Below are positions 14,785 to 23,917 of a DNA stretch of 64,000 bases, piece by piece. How positions within the stretch are numbered: position 1 is the first letter of the stretch; each line of letters starts with the position of its first letter. The notes under the pieces were generated by a model, which did not search any database, was not told the DNA's origin, and saw only the letters and a program-made list of their open reading frames with translations. The translations under genes were made by a program, and so were the position numbers. Source of the stretch: a virus; the IMG/VR virus record IMGVR_UViG_3300031251_000003, positions 62,001-126,000 of that record. One strand, 5' to 3'.

Positions 14785-16695
14785 TTAGTTTTCCTCTCCT
14801 GCCGAGTAAACGGCATTCATATAATGAGTCAGGTGATCAATCATCTTGGTATTCAGTTTATCATAGAAATAGATCTGTGTCAAGAGGATGTACTTATCGA
14901 AGGGGTTCTCCCATTCAGTCTCGGGGAGAACAGCGTAATTGCGGTAGAGATCGTAATCCTGAATCAGCTTGCTACCACTGTTGGAGAACTGAATCACATG
15001 CTTGAGTGCGGGATCCAGGATTCTCTCAGCGTCAAACTGACTGACCCGATGGGTGTGATCGTCTAGATGAAGCCGGATCGATGAAACCTGATCGGGAGTC
15101 AACTTGGCAAACCACTTCTGAGCCGCCTTGGACTGGTAATCGGTAAGGCTCTTGGCCTTAGGAAAGTCCCGCTGGAACTTGTTGACCCTGTTGCGATACA
15201 GAGTAACGATGGTGTGATTGGGGTTCTTCTTCTGAGCAAGAGCCGGATTGTACCGGTCACCCTGGACGTGATAGAAGATCGGATTACCCTGATTGATATC
15301 AGCGGCCTGAAGCTCGTGAACCCGAACACCGTCAACGAGGGCGCTGTAGGAGCCAGAGATCCGCCCGTTCCGAAGAACGGTACCTTGCGGCCGAGCGATC
15401 TTCTGAGCAGCAACGTCCGCCCAATCGTGAATCGTAGAAGGGTCAACCCACTCGGGAGCAGGAACCTTATCGACCAGTGCATAGTTCTCGAACTTGTAGT
15501 TCTCGATGCCCTTCTCTTCCAAATACTGGAACATCTTCTTGCGCTTGGTAGGAGTGAAGTCAGCACCGTCATAACCGGTGAACCAAAGGGTCTTGTTGAA
15601 CGTGAGGGGGAAGAGATCCTTCTCGAAATGCCATCCCTTGCTCTTATACCCCTTGGTACGATTGACCATGAGAATCTTGATATCCTGGCCCTGGGCACCC
15701 TGACCCAACTCAATCCGCTGAGGGATATCGACGCCCTTGTACACGGGGACTTCGGAGAAACCAAGAGCCTTGGCCTCCTTATAGATCCTGATTGCATCGA
15801 CGTTATCGACAGCAGCGTCAATTAGCTTCTGAAGAGCGACGTTCTTTTCGGCAACAACGCGATCCTTGAGGGTAGCGATAGTTGCCTTGGTCTTCGCCGT
15901 CATCTGAAGTGCCTCCCGCGAAGGAGTGAAGTTAACATCACCGATTGCGACAAAGGCAACGAATGGATGAGGCTCGTAGTGATCATTCGGATAGGGATAT
16001 GCGACATTACCCATGACGATCATAGACCGATCAACATCACGAGTGACTACGATGTCATCAGCGATCCACATGCCATCGATACGAGTAGGCTCTTCTCCAT
16101 TGACCAGAACGGAACCCTTCTCCCAGAAGCGGAAGAAATTCGTGCTCTTGGTATCAAAGGAATTCCAGCGATTGACCGGGACAATGATCTCGACGCCCGA
16201 AGGCTCATCGGTATCGTACTGAGCAACGATGGTCATAGAGCCGCCGCCGTCCTCATCACGGCTCACGCTCACCTGGGTACAAACTCCGTTCTTGATCCCC
16301 TGAAGGGTGAACTGGTCGCTGTAAGTGAGGGCCGACTTACAACCCAGACCCAGCGTGCCCACGACATCGTTGGATTCACGCTTCGTGGAAGTACCGTAGC
16401 GTGAGTAAATGTTGCGAATGTCACCGGCATCCAAGCCGAAACCAAAGTCACGAACGCGGAAGAAGGGAGCGAGATTCGACGGCAGAGTAACCTCGATAGG
16501 ACGGGTAACTCCAGCCTCGACGTGTGCATCGTATGCATTGGTGCTGTACTCACGGATGACCGCCAACTCGGGGTCGGAGTACAGGTCGGTAAGGACGCTC
16601 ATGATATGAGCAAGGGCACCCTCATCGATGGACATCCCAACGCGCTCACCCTCAAGGGTGGTCGTGACATCCATGACACGCGCTTCAACTTTCAT
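14785..16695 (-). CDS. rIIA-like GHKL ATPase
   Basis: 636 aa. The N-terminal GHKL/Hsp90-type ATP site is clear: REYSTNAYDAHVEAG (N box), RVRDFGFGLDAGDI (G1), GTLGLGCKSALTYSD (G2). A long C-terminal region resembles rIIA. Forms an operon with the rIIB-like gene one base downstream and has its own promoter and ribosome site (AGAAAGGAT). Likely an anti-exclusion or anti-defence complex by analogy with T4. Confidence 0.85.
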   Translation of the reverse strand: MKVEARVMDVTTTLEGERVGMSIDEGALAHIMSVLTDLYSDPELAVIREYSTNAYDAHVEAGVTRPIEVTLPSNLAPFFRVRDFGFGLDAGDIRNIYSRYGTSTKRESNDVVGTLGLGCKSALTYSDQFTLQGIKNGVCTQVSVSRDEDGGGSMTIVAQYDTDEPSGVEIIVPVNRWNSFDTKSTNFFRFWEKGSVLVNGEEPTRIDGMWIADDIVVTRDVDRSMIVMGNVAYPYPNDHYEPHPFVAFVAIGDVNFTPSREALQMTAKTKATIATLKDRVVAEKNVALQKLIDAAVDNVDAIRIYKEAKALGFSEVPVYKGVDIPQRIELGQGAQGQDIKILMVNRTKGYKSKGWHFEKDLFPLTFNKTLWFTGYDGADFTPTKRKKMFQYLEEKGIENYKFENYALVDKVPAPEWVDPSTIHDWADVAAQKIARPQGTVLRNGRISGSYSALVDGVRVHELQAADINQGNPIFYHVQGDRYNPALAQKKNPNHTIVTLYRNRVNKFQRDFPKAKSLTDYQSKAAQKWFAKLTPDQVSSIRLHLDDHTHRVSQFDAERILDPALKHVIQFSNSGSKLIQDYDLYRNYAVLPETEWENPFDKYILLTQIYFYDKLNTKMIDHLTHYMNAVYSAGEEN

Positions 16696-16722
16696 AAGAG
16701 ATCCTTTCTATCGTGTTCAGAT

Positions 16723-16751
16723 AGTATATCAGAATGACTCAGAGAAGTCAA
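16723..16751 (-). promoter_or_regulatory. Promoter of the rIIA-rIIB operon
   Basis: Minus strand TTGACT (16751-16746), 17 bp, TGA-TATACT (16728-16723). The dyad TGACT-N6-AGTCA overlaps the -35 box. Confidence 0.85.
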
Positions 16752-16927
16752 ATCTTTTCAGTGGAAACCTTTTTCCAGACGGCTGTTTTCGCCCAGACCG
16801 TAAAGGTCTGATCCCTCTGCTTCTCAGCCCTGGACTCGGCTAGTTCTTTAGTCGAAGCTTGGACTCTGAAGGAGTAGGTGCCGCCCGCCGGAACCTTATT
16901 GTTGGTGTAAGTAACTTTCCACTTCAT
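16748..16927 (-). CDS. Small basic hypothetical protein
   Basis: 59 aa (MKWKVTYTNNKVPAGGTYSF...). Beta hairpin followed by a helix with many Lys/Arg/Glu. Start overlaps the stop of the preceding gene by one base (TGATG), and its 3' end overlaps the rIIA promoter. Confidence 0.65.
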   Translation of the reverse strand: MKWKVTYTNNKVPAGGTYSFRVQASTKELAESRAEKQRDQTFTVWAKTAVWKKVSTEKI

Positions 16928-17148
16928 CAGTCAAGCCCTCCGGTGACACCATGGAACCGATCACCGTTATGATCGATCTCGTACTGAAGCCATCCGGGTT
17001 CACCGAACTTGTAGAACCGTGCAACGACAGTACGGCTCTCCTGCTCGCTGTAAGTAAGCTGAACGTTGAAATAGTTCAGTTCGTTCAACTCTTTGTTCAA
17101 CTCCGCAAGAGTGCTGATCTGATTACCGTTGAGTTGGAAAATCAACAT
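16927..17148 (-). CDS. Small hypothetical protein
   Basis: 73 aa from ATG 17148, chosen for AGGAAAGGATAGCG upstream and a promoter 30 bases away. A longer frame upstream crosses that promoter and is not used. MLIFQLNGNQISTLAELNKE... is an alpha/beta protein without a recognised family. Confidence 0.7.
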   Translation of the reverse strand: MLIFQLNGNQISTLAELNKELNELNYFNVQLTYSEQESRTVVARFYKFGEPGWLQYEIDHNGDRFHGVTGGLD

Positions 17149-17178
17149 CGCTATCCTTTCCTCGAAACTTGTACAGAT

Positions 17179-17207
17179 AGTATACCAGATTAGGATTTCT
17201 GTGTCAA
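17179..17207 (-). promoter_or_regulatory. Sigma70-type promoter
   Basis: Minus strand TTGACA (17207-17202), 17 bp, TGG-TATACT (17184-17179). Overlaps the 3' end of the next gene upstream. Confidence 0.85.
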
Positions 17208-17485
17208 GACTTGTTACGAACAAATTCATACGGATCATATCCCCGATTCCTGAATACAGCAGATATGAACCCTTGAGTGGCCATAACGATAAGAACCACC
17301 GCCAGAGAAGTGTAGGTTGACGAGAATGCATTCCAAAGATACACGTACGCAACGATGGTCAAAAAGAAGTCGAACAGAAACAGATATATCCTCTCGGTAG
17401 TATCACTCGTACGACGCGCCTGAATCATGGGCAAGAATGATGCGCTATAGATCAAAATGGCCCAGAGTAGATTAATCCAGTGCAT
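17204..17485 (-). CDS. Membrane protein
   Basis: 93 aa with three hydrophobic segments (about 3-20, 30-50, 58-74) and a charged C-terminus. Unknown role. Confidence 0.65.
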   Translation of the reverse strand: MHWINLLWAILIYSASFLPMIQARRTSDTTERIYLFLFDFFLTIVAYVYLWNAFSSTYTSLAVVLIVMATQGFISAVFRNRGYDPYEFVRNKS

Positions 17486-17492
17486 GACTCTC

Positions 17493-17687
17493 CTAAAGAT
17501 TGATTTGAACTGCTTGAACTTTTCGTTTCTTACCTTGTCGATAGTTCTTGATCCGTGGCCTCATGTAATCCCGCCACGCTTCAGTACACTTATCACAGCG
17601 GCAGCCATGGTTGTTGTACGAGCTAGCTCGCCCGTGGACAACCGATTTACCTGATGGTGTTAAGTCTACTGTAATGGGTTCAGTCAT
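17493..17687 (-). CDS. Small zinc-binding protein
   Basis: 64 aa. HGRASSYNNHGCRCDKCTEA followed by WRDYMRPR is a compact Cys/His unit often seen in small actinophage proteins. Basic tail. Probably binds DNA; supports an actinobacterial host. Confidence 0.7.
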   Translation of the reverse strand: MTEPITVDLTPSGKSVVHGRASSYNNHGCRCDKCTEAWRDYMRPRIKNYRQGKKRKVQAVQINL

Positions 17688-18215
17688 TTAAACCTCCTGC
17701 AAATCTTCTAGTTCCACCCTTTCATACTCGTGGTCACCACGGTCACTGAGGATAATCCAAGACAATGGAGTCTTGCGACCATTCTTGAATGTCACCATTC
17801 TAGTAGTATCCTGAGACTCAACTAGTTCTTTCATCTCAGCATACCACTCTCTATATCCACGACGATATTTATATTCTGAAACAGCGTTTTTAAACCCTTT
17901 GAGCTTCAGGTCTAGGATATCCTGATCATCGCCATACTTCTCTCTGATCTCTTTTGAATGAGCGTTAATAGCCTCGCTACGCACTTGTTCATCGACATCC
18001 CATCCTGGCCATGATTCACCAAGATGTGTTTCTACGAGATCCTTCGGACGAAACTTAAGTGTTTCGTTATCAAGGATCTCGGGATCATGATACCAGTATC
18101 CCTGTTCGTATCTCTGAGTTAGAATTGTCAGAGCAGACTTCGATAGCTCTTCATCTGTTGAGGCGGGCCAATACCACGTTCCATGCTTCTCTTCCGCTAC
18201 TAAGATGCTTCCCAT
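17688..18215 (-). CDS. Hypothetical protein
   Basis: 175 aa, aromatic and charged (EKHGTWYWPASTDEELSKSA; YKYRRGYREWYAEMKELVES). Overlaps the upstream cREC-like gene by 16 bases. No family recognised. Confidence 0.6.
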   Translation of the reverse strand: MGSILVAEEKHGTWYWPASTDEELSKSALTILTQRYEQGYWYHDPEILDNETLKFRPKDLVETHLGESWPGWDVDEQVRSEAINAHSKEIREKYGDDQDILDLKLKGFKNAVSEYKYRRGYREWYAEMKELVESQDTTRMVTFKNGRKTPLSWIILSDRGDHEYERVELEDLQEV

Positions 18216-18523
18216 TTCCTGATCCTTTCTATGGAGTCAATTGCCGCTTGCATGTTCTTTCGACCGACTGGATTAGCAGAATGAATAGAGAACTTGTCAG
18301 GTAAAATCACTGAACGCATTTCTCCTGTGCCCACCATTCCCTCTAGGATATTGACAAAATCATATCCCGTAAGGATATCAGTCTCACCGAGATCGTGATC
18401 CAGGCTAACCTCTTCTACGAATCCACAATTATCAAGGAGCAAATCAAACGCATCCTGGACAGTACGAGCTACCGTCCAGGAATCATTTGGTGCATCTCTG
18501 AGATCATCTAGCCAGATTTTCAT
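18200..18523 (-). CDS. cREC-like receiver domain protein
   Basis: 107 aa. MKIWLDDLRDAPNDSWTVAR, then VSLDHDLGE, TGYDFVNILE and IHSANPVGRKNM are the marks of the receiver-like family named cyclic-phosphate processing receiver (cREC), which has been tied to RNA-repair neighbourhoods. The Asp-rich pocket is intact. In a phage with an RNA ligase and a Pnk-like kinase, a role in handling RNA ends is plausible but inferred. Confidence 0.65.
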   Translation of the reverse strand: MKIWLDDLRDAPNDSWTVARTVQDAFDLLLDNCGFVEEVSLDHDLGETDILTGYDFVNILEGMVGTGEMRSVILPDKFSIHSANPVGRKNMQAAIDSIERIRKWEAS

Positions 18524-18963
18524 TTAGTGTGCTTCCTATATGTCCCGTCGAGATTGGTCGAAACAATCCTGTGACAATAGCGACACTCGGACTTCTTCCC
18601 GAATGCTCTATGCCTTTTCTCAACAAGAGCACCAGAACCAGGACAGGTACCTGAGGGCAGCTTCTTGGGCTTTGAGTTGAATGGATTAGTTCTTGGGGTA
18701 ATTCGAACACCAGGCTTCTTAGAGACTATTGGAGCAGGGGTTCGTTTAGCCGTTCTAGGAATACGAACGGGGCTTTCCTTTGTAAGAACCAACGTGTACT
18801 TATCACCAACGCTATCCAACGATGGATCTCCAAAGATGTCGTAGTCAACTAGAAGGATGTACTTGATATCGCGCTCAACACCCTCAAGAGTGGTTGCGCG
18901 AGCCGTGTTGTCTACGTTCGTGGCTATAAGGTTAACTTCTACTTTGGGCTTCTTGATACTCAT
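18520..18963 (-). CDS. Hypothetical protein with C-terminal zinc finger
   Basis: 147 aa from ATG 18963, about 8 bases after a TATTAT box, so near-leaderless; a GTG at 18969 lies too close to that box. The C-terminus has CPGSGALVEKRHRAFGK then CRYCHR, a common phage zinc finger. The middle is a basic linker. Confidence 0.65.
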   Translation of the reverse strand: MSIKKPKVEVNLIATNVDNTARATTLEGVERDIKYILLVDYDIFGDPSLDSVGDKYTLVLTKESPVRIPRTAKRTPAPIVSKKPGVRITPRTNPFNSKPKKLPSGTCPGSGALVEKRHRAFGKKSECRYCHRIVSTNLDGTYRKHTK

Positions 18964-18971
18964 CGTCACCT

Positions 18972-19000
18972 ATAATATCACATATCTTACCAAACCGCAA
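18972..19000 (-). promoter_or_regulatory. Leftward promoter facing the structural genes
   Basis: Minus strand TTGCGG (19000-18995), 17 bp, TGA-TATTAT (18977-18972). First promoter of the leftward block. Confidence 0.6.
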
Positions 19001-19032
19001 CTTCCGGCTGTAAATAAATAGGAGGTAAGTAT

Positions 19033-19857
19033 ATGCAAGAGCGGGTTTACACAGGAGATACGGCTCTCATCGAGGCCAGTTTGTTTGACGAGGATGGAAC
19101 AACTCCGCTATCGTCAACTACCGTAGAGTATAGCATAAAGAAGCCGGACGGTACAACTTTTCAAGCACCCCCTTCTTCTATGGCTCAAACCATAGCCAGT
19201 ATAGCGTATAACGATACTGATCTGGTTGGCCAGTATTTAGCTAAGGTGACGTTCACTTTGAATGATCCATCTAGTACCAGACGTTCTACGCCTCTATCCT
19301 TTGAGGTTGTCGATCCACTTGAGAGCACGTATGATGAATCGACACCAGTAGATCATGTAGTCAACCGAACATGGATGAAGCTAGAAGATCTCTTCGACTC
19401 TGATCTAGGTGGCCCGTGGCTACGTGATAGAACCTTAGCGACATTCAATCGTGATAAGATAGAACGCTTGCTTCCCGACGCATTGTATAACATCAACTAC
19501 TACTATCAGCCCGCAACGAATTACTCCGAAACCGATTTCCCATACGAGACTCAGTTGCCTCTACTCTCACAAGCACTTTTGGTAGAGTCAGTAAGACATC
19601 TAATGCGATCTTACGTCGAGCAGCCTCAGCCAATGGGAGCCGGTACACCCACGTACTTTGATCGCCGTGACTATCTCAACCGATGGCAGAGTATTCTCAC
19701 CATCGAAGAAGACCGTCTAAACATGTGGTTGGATCTCTTCAAGAGAGGACTTATGGGATTCGGGCATACATCGATCCTTGTCGGTGGTTACGCAAGTTAC
19801 ACAAGTCGTTACCCTCGCTACATGCGTGGACGATATCCATACTTCTACAGGTACTAA
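19033..19857 (+). CDS. Head-tail connector-like protein
   Basis: 274 aa behind a strong AGGAGG. The N-terminal 100 residues are an Ig-like beta domain (VYTGDTALIEASLFDEDGTT). The C-terminal half is helical with a Tyr/Arg-rich end. First structural gene of the rightward tail block, upstream of completion proteins and the sheath, so a connector or adaptor role is likely from order. Confidence 0.6.
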   Translation: MQERVYTGDTALIEASLFDEDGTTPLSSTTVEYSIKKPDGTTFQAPPSSMAQTIASIAYNDTDLVGQYLAKVTFTLNDPSSTRRSTPLSFEVVDPLESTYDESTPVDHVVNRTWMKLEDLFDSDLGGPWLRDRTLATFNRDKIERLLPDALYNINYYYQPATNYSETDFPYETQLPLLSQALLVESVRHLMRSYVEQPQPMGAGTPTYFDRRDYLNRWQSILTIEEDRLNMWLDLFKRGLMGFGHTSILVGGYASYTSRYPRYMRGRYPYFYRY

Positions 19858-19858
19858 T

Positions 19859-20149
19859 ATGCTAGCAAACATTATCATCAGTTTTGCGAATGTTCTCCGA
19901 ACTATGGATGTATTCTTGCTCGCTCTTTCAACCGGTATTTTTATCAGTAAGATATTCATCTATAAATCTTTCTCATATGGATGGATGCTCTCGTTCTCAT
20001 TCATTGTGTACTCTGTAGTTACCTTAGAGGTTGTACTCCATCGTTTCAATCATCCATTTAATTTTTGGATTGTAATAGTTTTCTTGGCAGCCTTGTGTAC
20101 TACAATAGGTCAATTAATGTATCCAGGTCTTAATATCAAAAATGAGTAA
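19859..20149 (+). CDS. Membrane protein embedded in structural block
   Basis: 96 aa starting one base after the previous stop (MLANIIISFANVLRTMDVFL...). Three hydrophobic segments. Overlaps the next gene by 8 bases. A membrane gene between connector and completion genes is unexpected; function unknown. Confidence 0.65.
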   Translation: MLANIIISFANVLRTMDVFLLALSTGIFISKIFIYKSFSYGWMLSFSFIVYSVVTLEVVLHRFNHPFNFWIVIVFLAALCTTIGQLMYPGLNIKNE

Positions 20150-20942
20150 AACATTAGAGAACTATGATCTTGGCCCAGCAGGGACTCCGCATGAAGTTAA
20201 GCAGTTACGTGAATCATCTTATGATTTACACAACCAACTTGGCGAAGCAATAATTTTCAAGCACCGTTGGAATGACCAAGATGTCCTCGACGGCAAGACT
20301 CAGCCGTGTCCATATCATGACGAACTATATGGTGGTCGTGATTCTGAATGGGACAATGTTTGTTTTGGAACCGGCTTCGTCGGTGGATACTCCGATGGAG
20401 TAGTCGTATTTGTTACTATTCAAGATGCGCCTGAAACACAGATCAAGATTACACAGCAAGGTATCTTGCAATTAGATATGCATCCGGCGATGACAGCACC
20501 CTGGTTACCCCATATGGGGAACGGGGATCTAATCATTACGGGAGAATTTAATACAGGATCATGGACTCTCGTTGATGAGTATGAACGTTTTACTCTCAGA
20601 GATGTTTCTCCTATTACGATGCGAGGGCCAGGTTGGGGACGGCAAGCAGGGTCGGTGTTGAAAAGAGAAAGGATCAGTCAGCAATCTCAGCTAGATAAAC
20701 TCCCATCTGGACATCCTCTCTACAAGGTTCCTATTGTCTTCGATTACTCATCAGTACCTCCCGACGTGACTCCACCATATGCACCACCCGGAACGACTCA
20801 GTATACAGACTTCGACGTACTTGTTCGGATTCATGGAATTGAAGGAGTACCCGAAGTTATTGAAGGTACGACAACAGTTACTCAGGTTACCAGTAAGATT
20901 GGTGGCAAGAGTCTAGATCCCGGAACTATAATAAACTTCTAA
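20142..20942 (+). CDS. Virion structural protein, head-completion candidate
   Basis: 266 aa. Contains HRWNDQDVLDGKTQPCPYHD, GTGFVGGYSDGVVVF and a C-terminal beta domain (TDFDVLVRIHGIEGVPEVIE). Order suggests a head-completion or neck protein. Shares its last base with the next start. Confidence 0.6.
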   Translation: MSKTLENYDLGPAGTPHEVKQLRESSYDLHNQLGEAIIFKHRWNDQDVLDGKTQPCPYHDELYGGRDSEWDNVCFGTGFVGGYSDGVVVFVTIQDAPETQIKITQQGILQLDMHPAMTAPWLPHMGNGDLIITGEFNTGSWTLVDEYERFTLRDVSPITMRGPGWGRQAGSVLKRERISQQSQLDKLPSGHPLYKVPIVFDYSSVPPDVTPPYAPPGTTQYTDFDVLVRIHGIEGVPEVIEGTTTVTQVTSKIGGKSLDPGTIINF

Positions 20943-21577
20943 TGACTGTCGGAATAAACTTCAATTACACTCAGGGTGTCAAGCGGGCAGTTGTGTCTAC
21001 ACTTGAACCTATGATGAAAGATCCCAACTTCCCTATCCCCGAATTGACCGGTAATGTTACCGTTGGATTAGAGTACCCATTAACCAAGGCAAGTTACCCC
21101 GCTATCTTTATTACGTTTCAAGAAAGTCAGTTGAGAAATGTCGGAGTAGGAAATGAAGAGTTAGTCATTCAAGCTGATGGAACACCCACTCGTGTTAAGC
21201 ATTGGTATTTTATCGGAACAATTAACTTCAATATTCTAGCTTTATCTCCGATGGAACGTGATGAATTAGGATCCGTTTTAATTAATATCTTGGCATTTGG
21301 TGACACGAATAGTTGGCTGGGTAGATTCCAAAAGAATTTGATGGACGCATCTTACATAGAGGTTCAGTACCTCAAAGATATAATCCATCCAGGCGGCGAG
21401 CAAATTGGTACCGTTCCATGGGAAAGCACCACAGAGATGTCATTCGGAGTAAATTACTCGATAGATATCTTCGGTGAATTCTATAGTGATCCATGGACAG
21501 GAGATCTTATTCAGGTTGAGCATGTTGAGCTTTACCCTTATCTTCCTGGAACTACTCCACCGCTTGGAGATATCTAA
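20942..21577 (+). CDS. Tail completion/terminator-like protein
   Basis: 211 aa, alpha/beta pattern; sits directly upstream of the sheath as tail terminators do. MTVGINFNYTQGVKRAVVST and YPAIFITFQESQLRN are typical of that class by order and size, not by a diagnostic motif. Confidence 0.55.
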   Translation: MTVGINFNYTQGVKRAVVSTLEPMMKDPNFPIPELTGNVTVGLEYPLTKASYPAIFITFQESQLRNVGVGNEELVIQADGTPTRVKHWYFIGTINFNILALSPMERDELGSVLINILAFGDTNSWLGRFQKNLMDASYIEVQYLKDIIHPGGEQIGTVPWESTTEMSFGVNYSIDIFGEFYSDPWTGDLIQVEHVELYPYLPGTTPPLGDI

Positions 21578-21589
21578 GATATACTATTT

Positions 21590-21680
21590 CATTAGTATAA
21601 CACTCAATAGGAATCTCCACTATAAAGAGGCAAAACTCTCAGGCTAATAGATGATGAATCTTTCGGGAGATAGAATTTAA
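21590..21680 (+). promoter_or_regulatory. Structured leader of the sheath gene
   Basis: Non-coding 91 bases between tail completion and sheath genes. ATCTCC (21613-21618) can pair with GGAGAT near 21667-21672, enclosing CTAT/ATAG and GAG/CTC helices around GGCAAAACTCTCAGGC. The inner part resembles half of a glycine riboswitch, but P2 and the GCCGAAG strand are missing. May act as a translation-control or stability leader. Confidence 0.4.
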
Positions 21681-23363
21681 ATGGCCTACACTTCGCCTGG
21701 TGTAACAGTAGTCGAGACTGTCAATCCTACAGTTGCGCCCATAGCTGGAAACCCTGCTGTTGTCGCCCTAGTTGGTGCAGCCTCAGGTACACAGTCAGCA
21801 TCCCAAGCGGTTACTCTACCAGGGACGCAGGCTATTACGCTTAACAACACAGGCATTACCACGAACACAATCGTAGTTAAGACCTATGCCGGGGTAACAG
21901 TTGGTGCTGGTAGTTACGCTGTCGTTCAATCCAGTGCAGGAACCTCTGCAATCGGTGATGAAGTTTACACTATCGCTCGTGTAGCTTCTCCTTCAACAGC
22001 ACCGACAACAGCGTCAACGGCAGGTGCTCTAACAGGTACTTATGTCTACGCAGTATCTTATATCAATGCTGGTGGAGAAACTGGTATCGGCCCAGCGAGC
22101 GCACCGATCACGCTTACCGCCCAGGGTACTAGCATTTCAGCTATCCCCATCGGTATATCGGGTACTACGTCGAGAAACATCTATCGTATTAGAACTGATG
22201 GAGATAACATCTACCATCTTGTCGCAACGATTGCTAACAACTCCGCGACAACTCTAACCGATAACGTATCAGATGCTACCGCTTCAACTGGTGCTCTTCC
22301 CAAGGGAGGCATTGGAGATGGAGATACCGTGTACGTTTCTTATAGCTACGCTGATCTTCAGTACTACCAGCCGACCTTGATGTCCAATTTCGGTGATGTC
22401 ACGAATAAGTACGGTCAGCCTTACGATACAAACGGTAACATTCTAAGCCCTCTTAGCTTTGCAGCTAGATTAGCGTATGTAAATGGAGCCTCAGATGTCG
22501 TCTGTGTTGCAGCCAAGTCTTCAGGACAAGCAGATATTCAGAGCGCACTTCAGCTACTCGAATCAGATCCTACTATCAGGATCGTAGTAGTTGCCGAAGG
22601 TAGCGCCGGAACTCTTGCCTCTGTAGCGGCTCATTGTAACACCACGATTTCACAGGGATTGTATCGAATCGGTGTATGTGGACTCGATGGTACAAGTACT
22701 GCTATCACACCGGCAAGCCTTCGATCTTCTGCCCAAGGTATCAACTTCCAGGCAATTCGTCTCGTAAGCCCGACGAGTTTCCAGATGCAAAACCCGGTAT
22801 CCCCAGCAGCCAGTCTTAACGTTGGTGGTCAGTACATGGCGGCGGCATTAGCAGGAATGTATGCAGCCCGAGACGTACAGATTCCATTGACTAGAAAGTC
22901 AATTGCAGGGTTCACTGGTATAAACGATATTCGTACAGCAAGTGATCTCGTTCTAGATGCAACCGCTGGTCTACTTGCAGTCAAGCTCCTTGGTGGGGTT
23001 CTATTAGTAAATCACGATATAACCACCGCTGTAGGTAACGTTAACACTCGTGAGGCTTCAGTGGTTCGTGCTAAGTACGAGATGGCTACGCGACTCAAGC
23101 TCACACTTGACTCTGGGGTTGTCGGTTTGGTTGCACCTACTGACCGAGCAATCTTGGTTGTACAGAGCACCATCGTTGGAGTCTTGGAGCAGATGGTTCT
23201 TGAACAAGCTATCCAGTCCTACAGTGATGTTGCGGCTGTGGTCGCTAATGCTGATCCGACAACAGTGCAGGCTCAGTTCATGTATGTTCCTGCATACCCG
23301 ATCAACAACATTATTGTTCAACTAGCAATCAATACTACGAGTGGAGAGTTTACTCTTCAATAA
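21681..23363 (+). CDS. Contractile tail sheath protein
   Basis: 560 aa. MAYTSPGVTVVETVNPTVAP at the N-terminus and the C-terminal subtilisin-like sheath domain (REASVVRAKYEMATRLKLTL; NNIIVQLAINTTSGEFTLQ) are characteristic. Residues about 100-200 form an inserted Ig-like domain. Forms the outer contractile tube; followed by the tail tube gene after 12 bases. Confidence 0.9.
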   Translation: MAYTSPGVTVVETVNPTVAPIAGNPAVVALVGAASGTQSASQAVTLPGTQAITLNNTGITTNTIVVKTYAGVTVGAGSYAVVQSSAGTSAIGDEVYTIARVASPSTAPTTASTAGALTGTYVYAVSYINAGGETGIGPASAPITLTAQGTSISAIPIGISGTTSRNIYRIRTDGDNIYHLVATIANNSATTLTDNVSDATASTGALPKGGIGDGDTVYVSYSYADLQYYQPTLMSNFGDVTNKYGQPYDTNGNILSPLSFAARLAYVNGASDVVCVAAKSSGQADIQSALQLLESDPTIRIVVVAEGSAGTLASVAAHCNTTISQGLYRIGVCGLDGTSTAITPASLRSSAQGINFQAIRLVSPTSFQMQNPVSPAASLNVGGQYMAAALAGMYAARDVQIPLTRKSIAGFTGINDIRTASDLVLDATAGLLAVKLLGGVLLVNHDITTAVGNVNTREASVVRAKYEMATRLKLTLDSGVVGLVAPTDRAILVVQSTIVGVLEQMVLEQAIQSYSDVAAVVANADPTTVQAQFMYVPAYPINNIIVQLAINTTSGEFTLQ

Positions 23364-23375
23364 ACCGAGGGAATA

Positions 23376-23891
23376 ATGGCAGTAGCAAGAGTAGGTGGCG
23401 GGTTTACCGTCTTCCATTGGAGTAATTCAACTGATCCGGGTAAGGTTATCGGATACGCTGATCGCGTTCAGAAAACTGCTGTACAGCCGGTTGCAACTCC
23501 GGTTGACGTACAGCCCATGAATGCTCTTCGTCCGCTAGAGATTGCGGTACCGAGAGCACATATTCATGGTGTTCTTACTCTCACATTGACTGAACTTTAC
23601 AATCAGGCTGTGTGGCAGAGACTAGCGGGACTTGCTAACTCTAACGATATCATCGATATCATGGAGTACATGGCGGGTCTTGATCAAGGTGTCATGATCA
23701 CCGAATACATCGAGCCGCCTAACGGTAAGACTTACAGTGAGACGTTCTATAACTGTATGATTACCCGCGTTGGTGACGACGAGGATATTCGTATCGACAC
23801 AATGTTGGTGAACAAGGATCTTGAAGTATGGTACACATACAGCAAGAAGAACTGGATCAACTCACCGGCACGACCCGCGACGTTTACTTAA
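23376..23891 (+). CDS. Tail tube protein
   Basis: 171 aa, directly after the sheath gene, the order found in most myoviruses. Beta-rich with RPLEIAVPRAHIHGVLTLTL and SETFYNCMITRVGDDEDIRI. Builds the inner tube through which DNA passes. Confidence 0.85.
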   Translation: MAVARVGGGFTVFHWSNSTDPGKVIGYADRVQKTAVQPVATPVDVQPMNALRPLEIAVPRAHIHGVLTLTLTELYNQAVWQRLAGLANSNDIIDIMEYMAGLDQGVMITEYIEPPNGKTYSETFYNCMITRVGDDEDIRIDTMLVNKDLEVWYTYSKKNWINSPARPATFT

Positions 23892-23917
23892 AATCTTTTC
23901 TATAAGCGAGGTTAGGG

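Noticed and set aside
21590-21680. Glycine riboswitch
   Set aside because: The TCTCAGG strand is there but the P2 helix and GCCGAAG strand are missing, so only a resemblance is reported.
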